A stretch of 38,943 bases of DNA from a virus. The DNA lies in IMG/VR virus record IMGVR_UViG_3300047185_000016, positions 1 through 38,943 of that record; one strand, given 5' to 3'. Below are positions 29,592 through 36,654 of the stretch, one piece after another. A program made the translations under genes and the position numbers. Under the pieces are notes generated by a model that was given only the letters and a program-made list of their open reading frames with translations, made no database searches and was not told where the DNA came from. Each line of letters starts with the position of its first letter. Within the stretch, counting starts at the first letter, position 1.

Positions 29592-29987
29592 ATGGAACAG
29601 ACCAAGATCAAGATCAGCGTATCGCGAAAGTCGGCCATCGCGGCTGGGCGGACCAGCTATGGCGATCAGGTGGTCACATTGAGTGACGCGGACGTGGCAG
29701 CACTTACGCCCGAGGAGCGGGAGGAACTCCTGCGTCTCGGGACCGGCTATGAGCGGGACGGCGAGAAAGGGGTCCTGCTCACCGAGACCATCACCGACAG
29801 CGACGGCCGCACGGCACACCGGGGTGGTGCTGACGATCACGGCGCCGAAGATGGCGACCCGGTACCGCTTCTATTACTCGGAGTAGCACCCCCGGGCGAT
29901 CTCCGGATCGCCCGCCCACGTGGCTCCCCGAAGGAACTCGGAGCGCCACGCGAGCAGACGGACCCGAAAAGGAGACAATATGGTTGA
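29592..29987 (+). CDS. Small protein with uncertain reading frame at its end
   Basis: The first 75 codons look natural: MEQTKIKISVSRKSAIAAGR, QVVTLSDADVAALTPEEREE, KGVLLTETITDSDG. After about 29810 this frame gives unlikely residues, while the +1 frame reads VVLTITAPKMATRYRFYYSE and stops at 29886. Either the gene is longer in one frame than drawn, a second short frame exists, or a frameshift joins the two. AAGGAG stands 12 bases upstream. Role unknown. Confidence 0.45.
   Translation: MEQTKIKISVSRKSAIAAGRTSYGDQVVTLSDADVAALTPEEREELLRLGTGYERDGEKGVLLTETITDSDGRTAHRGGADDHGAEDGDPVPLLLLGVAPPGDLRIARPRGSPKELGAPREQTDPKRRQYG
29893..29914 (+). other. Hairpin in gap before HNH gene
   Basis: CGGGCGATC and GATCGCCCG form a perfect nine-base stem around TCCG. 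It lies just after the end of the +1 frame of the previous gene and 66 bases before the HNH start. Confidence 0.55.
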
Positions 29988-30498
29988 GATCCATTTGACT
30001 CGTGGATACACCGCGTTCGTCGATGACGCGGACGCCGATCTCGCAAACTTGAAATGGTTCGCGCAGCCGCACGGACGGACGGCGTACGGGTTGCGTCACA
30101 TTCCGCGATCTGGTGGCGGCAGGGCGATCGAGCGTCTCCACCGTGCCGTCTGGCGCCGTGCGCATCCGGGTAAGCCGATACCGGCTCAGCTCGACCATGT
30201 CGACGGGAACGGACTGAACTGCACGCGAACGAATCTCCGCGCAGCCAGCAGGGAGGAAAACGGCCGGAACCAGAGACTTATAGTGACGAACAGATCCGGC
30301 TTTAAGGGCGTTTCCTGGCATCAAGACCGCTCGAAATGGCACGCGCGGATCAAGTTCGCTGGCAAACGCAAACATATAGGTCTGTTCGTCAATAAATACG
30401 ACGCGGCACGCGCGTACGACGCGGCGGCTCGCGAGGTGTTCGGCGCCTTCGCGCGTCTGAACTTTCCGATGTCCGGGGAGAATAGCGCTGCATTATGA
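29980..30498 (+). CDS. HNH/AP2-type homing endonuclease (copy 1)
   Basis: The 172-residue product is the paralogue of the protein at 36109. Seen: an HNH-like region with ERLHRAVWRRAHPG, LDHVDGNGLNCTRTNLRAAS (His-Asp-His... Asn) and an AP2-type DNA-binding end with GFKGVSWHQDRSKWHARIKF and AARAYDAAAREVFGAFARLN. Such enzymes nick DNA and spread themselves. A strong Shine-Dalgarno (AAAAGGAG) precedes the ATG at 29980; the longer frame upstream is unlikely. Confidence 0.8.
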   Translation: MVEIHLTRGYTAFVDDADADLANLKWFAQPHGRTAYGLRHIPRSGGGRAIERLHRAVWRRAHPGKPIPAQLDHVDGNGLNCTRTNLRAASREENGRNQRLIVTNRSGFKGVSWHQDRSKWHARIKFAGKRKHIGLFVNKYDAARAYDAAAREVFGAFARLNFPMSGENSAAL

Positions 30499-30520
30499 GT
30501 GAACGTTACGAACTAGGCTC

Positions 30521-30539
30521 CGCTCTCCACCGGGGAGCG
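30521..30539 (+). other. Hairpin in gap before winged-helix gene
   Basis: CGCTCTCC and GGGGAGCG pair over eight positions, one a wobble, with loop ACC, in the 61-base gap that follows the HNH stop. A Shine-Dalgarno (AAAGGAA) follows. Confidence 0.55.
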
Positions 30540-30559
30540 AAGCGACGAAAGGAACGACG

Positions 30560-30835
30560 ATGCCTCCGACGAAACAGCCCGCGCGGATCACACGCGACCT
30601 ACAGGCGATGGCGCTACTCCGCCACGAGCCGCTCCGCTCGGTCGAGCTGGGCGAGCGACTCAGCACCGAGCCACGCACGACGAAGCGGATCATCGCGGCG
30701 CTCCGAGCGGCCGGCGCTTGGTGCCGCGCGCATAGACTCGACTGGTACGAGATCACGACGGAGATCAGGGGGTCCGAGCGCTGGCATCGGCTGGTCGATC
30801 ACCCGGCGGAGACGCGCGGCAAACGGGCGGGCTGA
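30560..30835 (+). CDS. Winged-helix-like DNA-binding protein
   Basis: The 91-residue product has ALLRHEPLRSVELGERLSTE followed by PRTTKRIIAALRAAGAWC, helix-turn-helix-like and followed by a strand (RLDWYEITTEI). It may be a small regulator. AAAGGAA lies seven bases upstream. Its TGA directly abuts the TGA of the opposite-strand gene at 30836 (TGATCA), with no visible terminator between. Confidence 0.55.
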   Translation: MPPTKQPARITRDLQAMALLRHEPLRSVELGERLSTEPRTTKRIIAALRAAGAWCRAHRLDWYEITTEIRGSERWHRLVDHPAETRGKRAG

Positions 30836-31594
30836 TCACAGGCGGAGGGTGAGTCCCACCTGGCCGGCGAACAGACCCGGTCCAGCCGAGATGATCCCGA
30901 CGGCCGCGAGGCGATCGCCGAGTATCCCCGGCGTGAGAATGACGACCGAACCTACCGGTCCCGTGGTCCCGATGCCACCGGCGATTCCGCCGCCCCAGCC
31001 TGGATCGGTATCGAGCGGGAGGGGTTCAACGGCCAGCGTGGACACGGGCGCACTCCCCAGGCCGCTCAGAAAACGCGTTGGGGGGGCCGGAACGATGCGC
31101 TCGCATCCCCCGCCTACGACGGCCACCTGGACGCCCTCTTTGCTCTCCAGGTCAACGGAGTCGATCACGAGCTTACCCCGATCTCCGGCTGCGAACATGC
31201 ATTCCGGGCACGGAGCCCCAGGCGCAACCGGCGGCCGCGGGAGACCCTCGGCAGTGGAGGGCTTGGTCTCGATGTGCCCGACGCGGACCACGCGGCCCCC
31301 AGGCGCGGCCTTTCGGAGCCTGGCGATCTCGGCCTGGAACCCGGGGATCGTGCCGAGCTGCGCGGCCTGCGCGTCGAGCGCTTTCCGGCTGGCCTCGGCC
31401 GCAACAGTGAAACCGAGCGCAAGAAGCTCGGCGCTCTTGTTCGCCCGCGCGAGCTTCGCCTCGGCCGTTTCCGCCCGGTTGCACGCGCGGCTGAGCAGGA
31501 GGACTCCCACGACCAAGGCGACGATCAGGAGCCACCACCACGCCGCCTTGGCGAAGGCGCCGACCGCCTCGATCTTTTGGGTCAGAGTAGTCAT
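30836..31594 (-). CDS. Membrane-anchored coiled-coil protein, spanin-like candidate
   Basis: The 252-residue product has an N-terminal hydrophobic span (AKAAWWWLLIVALVVGVLLL), a coiled-coil (RAETAEAKLARANKSAELLA and on to residue 95), a CPECM pair, and a Gly/Pro-rich C-terminus ending GPGLFAGQVGLTLRL, which has the look of a short outer-membrane-like strand. This N-terminal anchor plus periplasmic coiled coil is the inner-spanin layout. It overlaps the upstream gene by ATGA and has AGAGGA about ten bases upstream of the ATG at 31594, chosen over a longer frame. Role is inference from structure and the lysis setting. Confidence 0.55.
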   Translation of the reverse strand: MTTLTQKIEAVGAFAKAAWWWLLIVALVVGVLLLSRACNRAETAEAKLARANKSAELLALGFTVAAEASRKALDAQAAQLGTIPGFQAEIARLRKAAPGGRVVRVGHIETKPSTAEGLPRPPVAPGAPCPECMFAAGDRGKLVIDSVDLESKEGVQVAVVGGGCERIVPAPPTRFLSGLGSAPVSTLAVEPLPLDTDPGWGGGIAGGIGTTGPVGSVVILTPGILGDRLAAVGIISAGPGLFAGQVGLTLRL

Positions 31595-31782
31595 CGATTG
31601 GTCCTCTGTTGGTCTACCCATGCCTCGAATTCAAGATGCTTCGTCTCTCGGTCAAGCGCCTCTTTCACGTCCCGACGAGCTCGCTCGAGCGATTCATCGC
31701 CCCCGAGCACGGTGATCACCGACCCCAACCCATCGTGCACCGTCGCCAAGATCATCACGACCAACCGGAGTTCAGCACTCAC
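31591..31782 (-). CDS. Small lysis-cassette protein, unknown function
   Basis: The 63-residue product (MSAELRLVVMILATVHDGLG, then ERARRDVKEALDRETKHLEF) is amphipathic, with a short hydrophobic start and a charged helix. It overlaps both neighbours by four bases within the lysis cluster. It may be a holin partner or an accessory protein; nothing more specific is seen. Confidence 0.5.
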   Translation of the reverse strand: MSAELRLVVMILATVHDGLGSVITVLGGDESLERARRDVKEALDRETKHLEFEAWVDQQRTNR

Positions 31783-32012
31783 GGGACGGGAGGAGTGGTC
31801 GGGCTTGCCCCCGCGGCGTAGGAGCCCTTGAAGCCACTCATGAGCGCGATGAATCCGCCGCAGAGGTTGACCGCGAAGGCACCGAAGATCCCAGCCGCCA
31901 TCATGATCTGTTCTTCTCCCGTGCCGACCGAAACGATCAGGCCAACCAAGAGTGCCGCGACGAAGAGTATAAAACAGATGATCTTGCGGAAACCAAAGAG
32001 TGCGTTTTTCAT
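31779..32012 (-). CDS. Two-span membrane protein, holin candidate
   Basis: The 77-residue product has two hydrophobic spans (IICFILFVAALLVGLIVSVG and MAAGIFGAFAVNLCGGFIAL) with a short loop (TGEEQIM), a basic N-terminus and a Pro-rich tail. This is the size and layout of class II holins. It overlaps the endolysin gene by ATGA and stands directly after it, suiting coupling. The endolysin has no signal, so a pore is needed to release it. Holin function is inferred. Confidence 0.55.
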   Translation of the reverse strand: MKNALFGFRKIICFILFVAALLVGLIVSVGTGEEQIMMAAGIFGAFAVNLCGGFIALMSGFKGSYAAGASPTTPPVP

Positions 32013-32623
32013 TGCGTCACTTTCCCTTTCGGCCCGAAAAGGTCGGGCGCCGCCTTCTGGAGTGCTGCCTCTTTCGCCAGCACCCAGGCCGAGTAATCAC
32101 CCTTGGTGTCGCGATCCGGTCCATCCGCCGTGCAGACGTCCGGATCTTGCCCAGCCCGAATCCGCGCGTAGACGGCTCCCTGGCCCGCGTTGTAGGCCGC
32201 AATCATGGCGCGCCGCGCTTCGTCGCCCTTGAGGGGCCGCGGCCGTCTCTCGTCGATCATGTATGCGTACTTCTCGACAAGGACATAGAGGGCCTCGCGA
32301 GCCATGAGCTTGAGCGCAGCTTCGTCTCCGTCGGCCGCCCTCGCCTGCTTGACGCGGTCGATCCGCGGAAGGTTCGAGCGGTCGTCGAGCTGCCAGAGCC
32401 CGAACCCGTGACCACCGTCACCAAGCCCGAATGGAGAACCCTTGGGTGCGTATCCGGGCGCGAACCCAAAGTGCGTCTCGCGGAACCCGATCGCCGCGAG
32501 CAGCCAGGGCGTGATCACCTTGCACCCGAGCGAATGCACCGCGCCCTTGATGACCGCCACGTAGGGCAGGAGCCGCGTGAGTTCCAGTGGGGTGACTGTG
32601 TCGCGGCCGTCGTCTGCCTTCAC
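32009..32623 (-). CDS. Endolysin, muramidase / lytic transglycosylase-like
   Basis: The 204-residue product has WLLAAIGFRETHFGFAPG, GHGFGLWQLDDRSNLP and later MIAAYNAGQGAVYARI with CTADGPDRD and YSAWVLAKEAAL. This is the lysozyme-like pattern of soluble lytic transglycosylases and goose-type lysozymes; the Glu in GFRETHFG is the probable catalytic acid and the AYNAGQGAVYARI helix is characteristic. No signal peptide or membrane anchor is seen. It cuts the glycan chains of the cell wall at the end of infection. It overlaps both neighbours by four bases. Confidence 0.8.
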   Translation of the reverse strand: MKADDGRDTVTPLELTRLLPYVAVIKGAVHSLGCKVITPWLLAAIGFRETHFGFAPGYAPKGSPFGLGDGGHGFGLWQLDDRSNLPRIDRVKQARAADGDEAALKLMAREALYVLVEKYAYMIDERRPRPLKGDEARRAMIAAYNAGQGAVYARIRAGQDPDVCTADGPDRDTKGDYSAWVLAKEAALQKAAPDLFGPKGKVTQ

Positions 32624-32886
32624 AGCGTGATCTCCTCAGTAGTCTCCGGGTGCTCGAGTACTGTCAGTCGCTTGTCATGGCTCGCTAGCTCGGCTTGCAT
32701 GCTCGGAACGATCAACATCACCGACTCGTGCATCGCCGTGAACTGCGCAATGCTGTCCCGCGCGTGCCGAGATAGGTCACGCGCCGCAAACACCACCCTG
32801 GTTCCCCACCCGAGGCCGAGGAGCATGGCCACCACAATCGCCGCCTGGAGTAGGACGAGCATCGTTTCCGACAGATGAGCAATCAT
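32620..32886 (-). CDS. Small single-span membrane protein of the lysis cassette
   Basis: The 88-residue product has a hydrophobic span (MLVLLQAAIVVAMLLGLGWG) and a helical tail with HARDSIAQFTAMHESVML. It may be an inner-spanin or holin partner. ATGA overlap joins it to both neighbours. Confidence 0.5.
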   Translation of the reverse strand: MIAHLSETMLVLLQAAIVVAMLLGLGWGTRVVFAARDLSRHARDSIAQFTAMHESVMLIVPSMQAELASHDKRLTVLEHPETTEEITL

Positions 32887-33260
32887 GGTGTTTTCCTCTT
32901 AGTGGCCGCTCCGCCGCGCATGAGCCATGCTTCTCTGATAGTCATGGCAAGGTCTTGCACAGCCGTTGTCTGCGCGTCGATCTTGTCGCCCACCTTGTCG
33001 AGCGCCTTCACCGTCCGATCCGTACCGTCCCGCCGCTCCTCTACCTCGGTCGTCTGCACGCGAGTCATTGCCTGCGAGTAGGCGTCGAACTGCCGATCGA
33101 TGACGCGGTACCCGAGCCGAATGCAGATCTCCAGGATCGCGAGCATCGCAAGGAGGAGACCGACGCGCCGCTTGTCGTAGTCGCGCCGGCCGCCCTTCGC
33201 GAACAGCACGTCAAGGATCTTCCAGACGACGCCCTGGGACACCGGCCCCTCATCGGTCAC
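32883..33260 (-). CDS. Single-span membrane protein with helical tail
   Basis: The 125-residue product has a cytoplasmic Arg/Lys-rich start (GGRRDYDKRRVG), a span (LLLAMLAILEICIRLGY) and a long helical tail with MTRVQTTEVEERRDGTDRTV. Together with the lipoprotein upstream it could make a spanin pair, but its exact role is unclear. Confidence 0.5.
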   Translation of the reverse strand: MTDEGPVSQGVVWKILDVLFAKGGRRDYDKRRVGLLLAMLAILEICIRLGYRVIDRQFDAYSQAMTRVQTTEVEERRDGTDRTVKALDKVGDKIDAQTTAVQDLAMTIREAWLMRGGAATKRKTP

Positions 33261-33588
33261 GTGAGCACCTCCGGTCAGCGTCCCGCGCCCACTGCTGGAT
33301 CGACTGAAGGTAAAGCCGGAGCGCCTCGAAGTCGGAGCCCGACAAGCACGCCATGAACTTCGCCGGGCAGCCCTGCGCGAGCCAGTCGATCACGGGCTCT
33401 GCGGGCCGAGGTGGCAACCTGGCAACCTCGCACCGCTGCGCCATTGGTGGAACAGGCTCGGCCGTGCGTGTCACCGTGGCTCGAGATGGATCGCGAGTGA
33501 GCGCCATGGGCGGACCAGCCGGCTCCACCCTCGCTCGCGAGGTCACACAAGAGCAGGCGAGGACCAGCAATAGAGCGAGCCGGATCAT
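33250..33588 (-). CDS. Pro-rich lipoprotein, outer-spanin-like candidate
   Basis: The 112-residue product opens MIRLALLLVLACSCVTSRAR with a lipobox (VLAC), so it should be a lipoprotein. Pro-rich segments (PAGPPM, EPVPPMAQRC, ARLPPRPAEP) follow, as in Rz1-type outer spanins, but it is longer than usual and has a Cys-rich, helical C-terminus (FMACLSGSDFEALRLYLQ). Its place at the head of the lysis cassette supports the idea. Overlap with the next gene is 11 bases. Confidence 0.5.
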   Translation of the reverse strand: MIRLALLLVLACSCVTSRARVEPAGPPMALTRDPSRATVTRTAEPVPPMAQRCEVARLPPRPAEPVIDWLAQGCPAKFMACLSGSDFEALRLYLQSIQQWARDADRRCSRDR

Positions 33589-33591
33589 TCG

Positions 33592-35658
33592 TCACCATCC
33601 TGTGATACCCAATTGCGTCTTCACCGTGTTTGCAATTGAAGTGCACAAAACATCCGTCGGCGTATCGGTCGAAAACTTCGCCTCATAGATGATTTCTGTT
33701 GCCGCTGGATTGGTCCATCCGCTAGCACCCACCTGTGCTCTTTGGGTAGTAGCGGCGGTGATAGCCACGGACGCAACCGTCTGAATGGTTCCCAGATTCA
33801 CCTTGAGGTATTGCGTCGTTCCGTTGCTGCCGGCACAGATCACATTCGGAACATCCATGACTAGTCCGGAAGAAGACACGTCGCTGTAAGAACTCCCTGC
33901 CGTCATCACTCGCAACAGCATTATCGAATTACTAGTACGTTGAATCATGTATCCTGCCGTGGAAGACATATTAGCTATGAGTCCCATAGCGGTTGATGCT
34001 GTTGTGGTCGGGGTGAACACAATCACCACGGTATATGGCACAGCGAAATCGAGGACATCAGAACCAGTTCCAAGATAGTAGTAGTTTGCGTTCGAGTACG
34101 GACCTGAGCCCGGCGGTATGCCGTCGCTGCGTGTAACTTGGGGTACTGTTCCCTGCATCGTCCATGTGTTTGGGAAGGCATCACGGATGGTTATACCATC
34201 CCAATACAGATGAGACACATCATTGCTAGATGCAGGTATCCCTAACTCGCTCGTACCAAAAACCGTCCAAGCAAAAGGTGTCGCCGCCGTGCAAGCAGCA
34301 TTGACTGTGAAAGTGAAGAAACCCCCGCCGGGAATTGTCGTAAGGGGATATATGCAGGTTGCATCCGTACCCTGTAAGGAGGTCGTTATGATTGAATCCG
34401 GATATACGCGACTGTTCGTTATTGTTACGGCGGACGCCGAGGGAGCAACGGCCGCTCGACCGGCACCTTGGTTGCATGTGGCATCTCCAGGAGAAAACAC
34501 GCTATTGCACGCCTGTGGGTAAACCGTACGCCCCCCCGATTGAACATATGTCGTATCTACAGCTAGATCGCCATAAGCTGAGTCGTCCCCTTTACGCACA
34601 GCCAACAAGGAACCCACGGGTTTGAGCGCCGGAATCGTCGCGACCTTCGCCCCAAAGGACAGTACCCCCGTCCCCGACAGGACCAACCGATCTATGATTG
34701 CGGTGGGCGGCGAATTGTTGGGCTCCGAAAAATAGAAGAAATCGTGTCCCGTCCCTGGGCCACCACCAGTGCCACCATTGTAGACTAGCATCGATGCGGC
34801 TGAAGATACCAAATCAGAACCAATCACTAGCATCGCCCCCGACGTAAGAGCCTCCAAGTGATGCCAATATGGCACATAATCTTCGGATAGATCGGGTATG
34901 AGACTCAGGAAGTCGTTGATGTACACGCCGACTGGGGTAACTTTGAACTCCGTATGAGGATGTGCCGATCCGGCCGTATACACTTTCAGCAACGATCCTG
35001 CGGCGTTCACGTTCGCTGCTGTATCGGTGATGTAGAGGCCAGAGCCCGACCAATAGCTACCTGATCCATCCCATGTGATCGAAACACCGTTCCCGTCACT
35101 TGCGTGAACATCAACAGTGGCTTGTGGTGTCGTCGTTCCGATCCCTAGGGCACCACCCACATAACTGATCGATGTCGAGTTGTAGGTAGGTACCATTCCG
35201 CTCGGAGTCACCGAACCACCATCGAGCCAAGTGACTGTGGGTGCGGTTACGACGGCCATGTATTGCTCACCTAACGTCGTCCGTCCAAAGATTCTATACT
35301 TTACACCTCCGGTGACTGCGCTCCAGTTGACATTGACGCCGGCCGGAGCTTGCGGGGCCGTGATGGTTAGGCATGTTTCCTGGGATGCGAACGTCTGGTA
35401 AGTACACGCTGTATCCCGACATGCGCTGACACGGTAGCAGTAAGATCCTGCCGTGAGCGTCCCCGTCCCCAGTGTGAATGCTGCATTGGTTGGCGTGTCG
35501 AGCGCCTGAATGGTGAGTCCACCGCCCGGGGTGGTTGTTACGCTGGGCGCCACGACCGGCCCCGTGAACGTGCCGCCGGAGCTCGGGACGCCGTCAGGCG
35601 GCCGGACCTGGGCGAACGCAAGGGCCGGGAGGAGGGCGAGAAAGAGTAGGTTTCTCAT
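33592..35658 (-). CDS. Tail fibre with signal-peptide-like start and lectin-like end
   Basis: The 688-residue product begins MRNLLFLALLPALAFAQVRP, a clear signal peptide with AFA cut site, odd for a virion protein assembled inside the cell. The body has Gly/Ser/Thr-rich strands with the common fibre motif IGTTTPQATVDV (about residue 175). The C-terminal about 200 residues resemble a LamG/concanavalin-like lectin (DVLDFAVPYTVVIVF, KVNLGTIQTVASVAIT). The region looks less GC-rich than its neighbours and the protein contains many Tyr/Cys, suggesting exchange of a host-range module. The start at 35658 was chosen for its Shine-Dalgarno (GAGG); a longer frame exists. Confidence 0.7.
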   Translation of the reverse strand: MRNLLFLALLPALAFAQVRPPDGVPSSGGTFTGPVVAPSVTTTPGGGLTIQALDTPTNAAFTLGTGTLTAGSYCYRVSACRDTACTYQTFASQETCLTITAPQAPAGVNVNWSAVTGGVKYRIFGRTTLGEQYMAVVTAPTVTWLDGGSVTPSGMVPTYNSTSISYVGGALGIGTTTPQATVDVHASDGNGVSITWDGSGSYWSGSGLYITDTAANVNAAGSLLKVYTAGSAHPHTEFKVTPVGVYINDFLSLIPDLSEDYVPYWHHLEALTSGAMLVIGSDLVSSAASMLVYNGGTGGGPGTGHDFFYFSEPNNSPPTAIIDRLVLSGTGVLSFGAKVATIPALKPVGSLLAVRKGDDSAYGDLAVDTTYVQSGGRTVYPQACNSVFSPGDATCNQGAGRAAVAPSASAVTITNSRVYPDSIITTSLQGTDATCIYPLTTIPGGGFFTFTVNAACTAATPFAWTVFGTSELGIPASSNDVSHLYWDGITIRDAFPNTWTMQGTVPQVTRSDGIPPGSGPYSNANYYYLGTGSDVLDFAVPYTVVIVFTPTTTASTAMGLIANMSSTAGYMIQRTSNSIMLLRVMTAGSSYSDVSSSGLVMDVPNVICAGSNGTTQYLKVNLGTIQTVASVAITAATTQRAQVGASGWTNPAATEIIYEAKFSTDTPTDVLCTSIANTVKTQLGITGW

Positions 35659-35665
35659 GGTAGCC

Positions 35666-36112
35666 TCAGATGGAGCTTGATTGACCAGACACAGTGCCCA
35701 GTATCCGGACCGTAACTTGCGTTCCAGCACTCACCGTCACGCCGTTGGCGGCCGGGAGAATGCGCCCTCGTGGCTGGAGCATCTCGAAGGTGTTGGCGCA
35801 ACTCGTCTTCCCCGCGCAGCCCGCAAGGCTCCACGAAAACTTCACCGGATCGGCCAGATACCAGCCCGCCGTCGTGTCGCGAAACCAGAGATCGATCGTC
35901 CCGCCCCCGGAAAGCGTAGCTGTCCCGGGCGTCGTCACGGGCACAAGGACGACCGTGAACGCGATCATGCGCATCCCGTCGATACCCTCAGTCACTAGGG
36001 TCGGCGCAGCGCGGGTTAGGTTTTGCGCCTCGACCAGGTCCCGCTTTTGAAAAGCGTCAGGACAAAACCCCACCAAAAAGAGCGTTGCAATGGTTAGGAC
36101 TGCTTTTCTCAT
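35666..36112 (-). CDS. Small secreted or virion-associated protein with signal-peptide-like start
   Basis: The 148-residue product begins MRKAVLTIATLFLVGFCPDA, basic then hydrophobic, like a signal peptide. The rest is beta-rich with VVLVPVTTPGTATLSGGGTI and a Cys pair (AGCAGKTSCANTF). It lies between the HNH gene and the tail fibre. Its Shine-Dalgarno (GGAGGT) is encoded inside the 3' end of the HNH gene. It could be an accessory fibre subunit or a secreted protein. Confidence 0.5.
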   Translation of the reverse strand: MRKAVLTIATLFLVGFCPDAFQKRDLVEAQNLTRAAPTLVTEGIDGMRMIAFTVVLVPVTTPGTATLSGGGTIDLWFRDTTAGWYLADPVKFSWSLAGCAGKTSCANTFEMLQPRGRILPAANGVTVSAGTQVTVRILGTVSGQSSSI

Positions 36113-36645
36113 GATAGACCTCCAGTGATACGTCTCGCAGATCGTTCGCTGCCCTTCGGAAAATTCAGCGTTGCAAAGTCCTTGAAAAGCGCACGAGCCT
36201 TGGCGTCGTAGACTCGCGCCGCCTCCTCGGCGATCCCGAAGCGGCCGAGGCGGTGTTGATGGCCATCAACCTTGATTACCGCCCGCCATTTCTGGGTGCA
36301 TGTTTCCCAATGGACGCCCTTGTAGCCACTAGTGTTGTTGGACTGGAGTCGGCGGTTGCGGTTGTTCTCTTGGTGGGTGGCCGGTCTCAAATTCGATCTT
36401 CGGTTGTCGAGTCCGTTGCCATTTTTGTGGTCGATCTCGGACGGATGTGATTCTCCGGGATGGGCACGACGCCATACCGCAGTATGAAGGCGCTCCATTG
36501 TTTTCCGGCCGTCTAAAAGACGGACGTTCCGCTGCGCATACCACGTCTGTCCGAGCAACCGCGTCTGCCAGTTTGACGATGCCAATCCAGCATCAACGTC
36601 GTCGATGATGGCAACCTTGCCCTGTGTCAGCGGAATCAAAAACAC
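36109..36645 (-). CDS. HNH/AP2-type homing endonuclease (copy 2), inside the virion operon
   Basis: The 178-residue product is paralogous to the protein at 29980: ERLHTAVWRRAHPGESHPSE, IDHKNGNGLDNRRSNLRPAT and a C-terminal AP2-like GYKGVHWETCTQKWRAVIKV with ARVYDAKARALFKDFATLNF. It stands nine bases after the internal virion gene and overlaps the next gene by four, so it uses the operon's signals. It may be a self-spreading element that has been kept because it does not break a gene. Confidence 0.8.
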   Translation of the reverse strand: MFLIPLTQGKVAIIDDVDAGLASSNWQTRLLGQTWYAQRNVRLLDGRKTMERLHTAVWRRAHPGESHPSEIDHKNGNGLDNRRSNLRPATHQENNRNRRLQSNNTSGYKGVHWETCTQKWRAVIKVDGHQHRLGRFGIAEEAARVYDAKARALFKDFATLNFPKGSERSARRITGGLS

Positions 36646-36654
36646 GTCCGTCTC

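Noticed and set aside
30495-31715. Long plus-strand frame (406 codons) over the HTH and spanin-like genes
   Set aside because: It is Ser/Arg-rich, overlaps two genes with good signals and has no domain pattern; it is a GC shadow.
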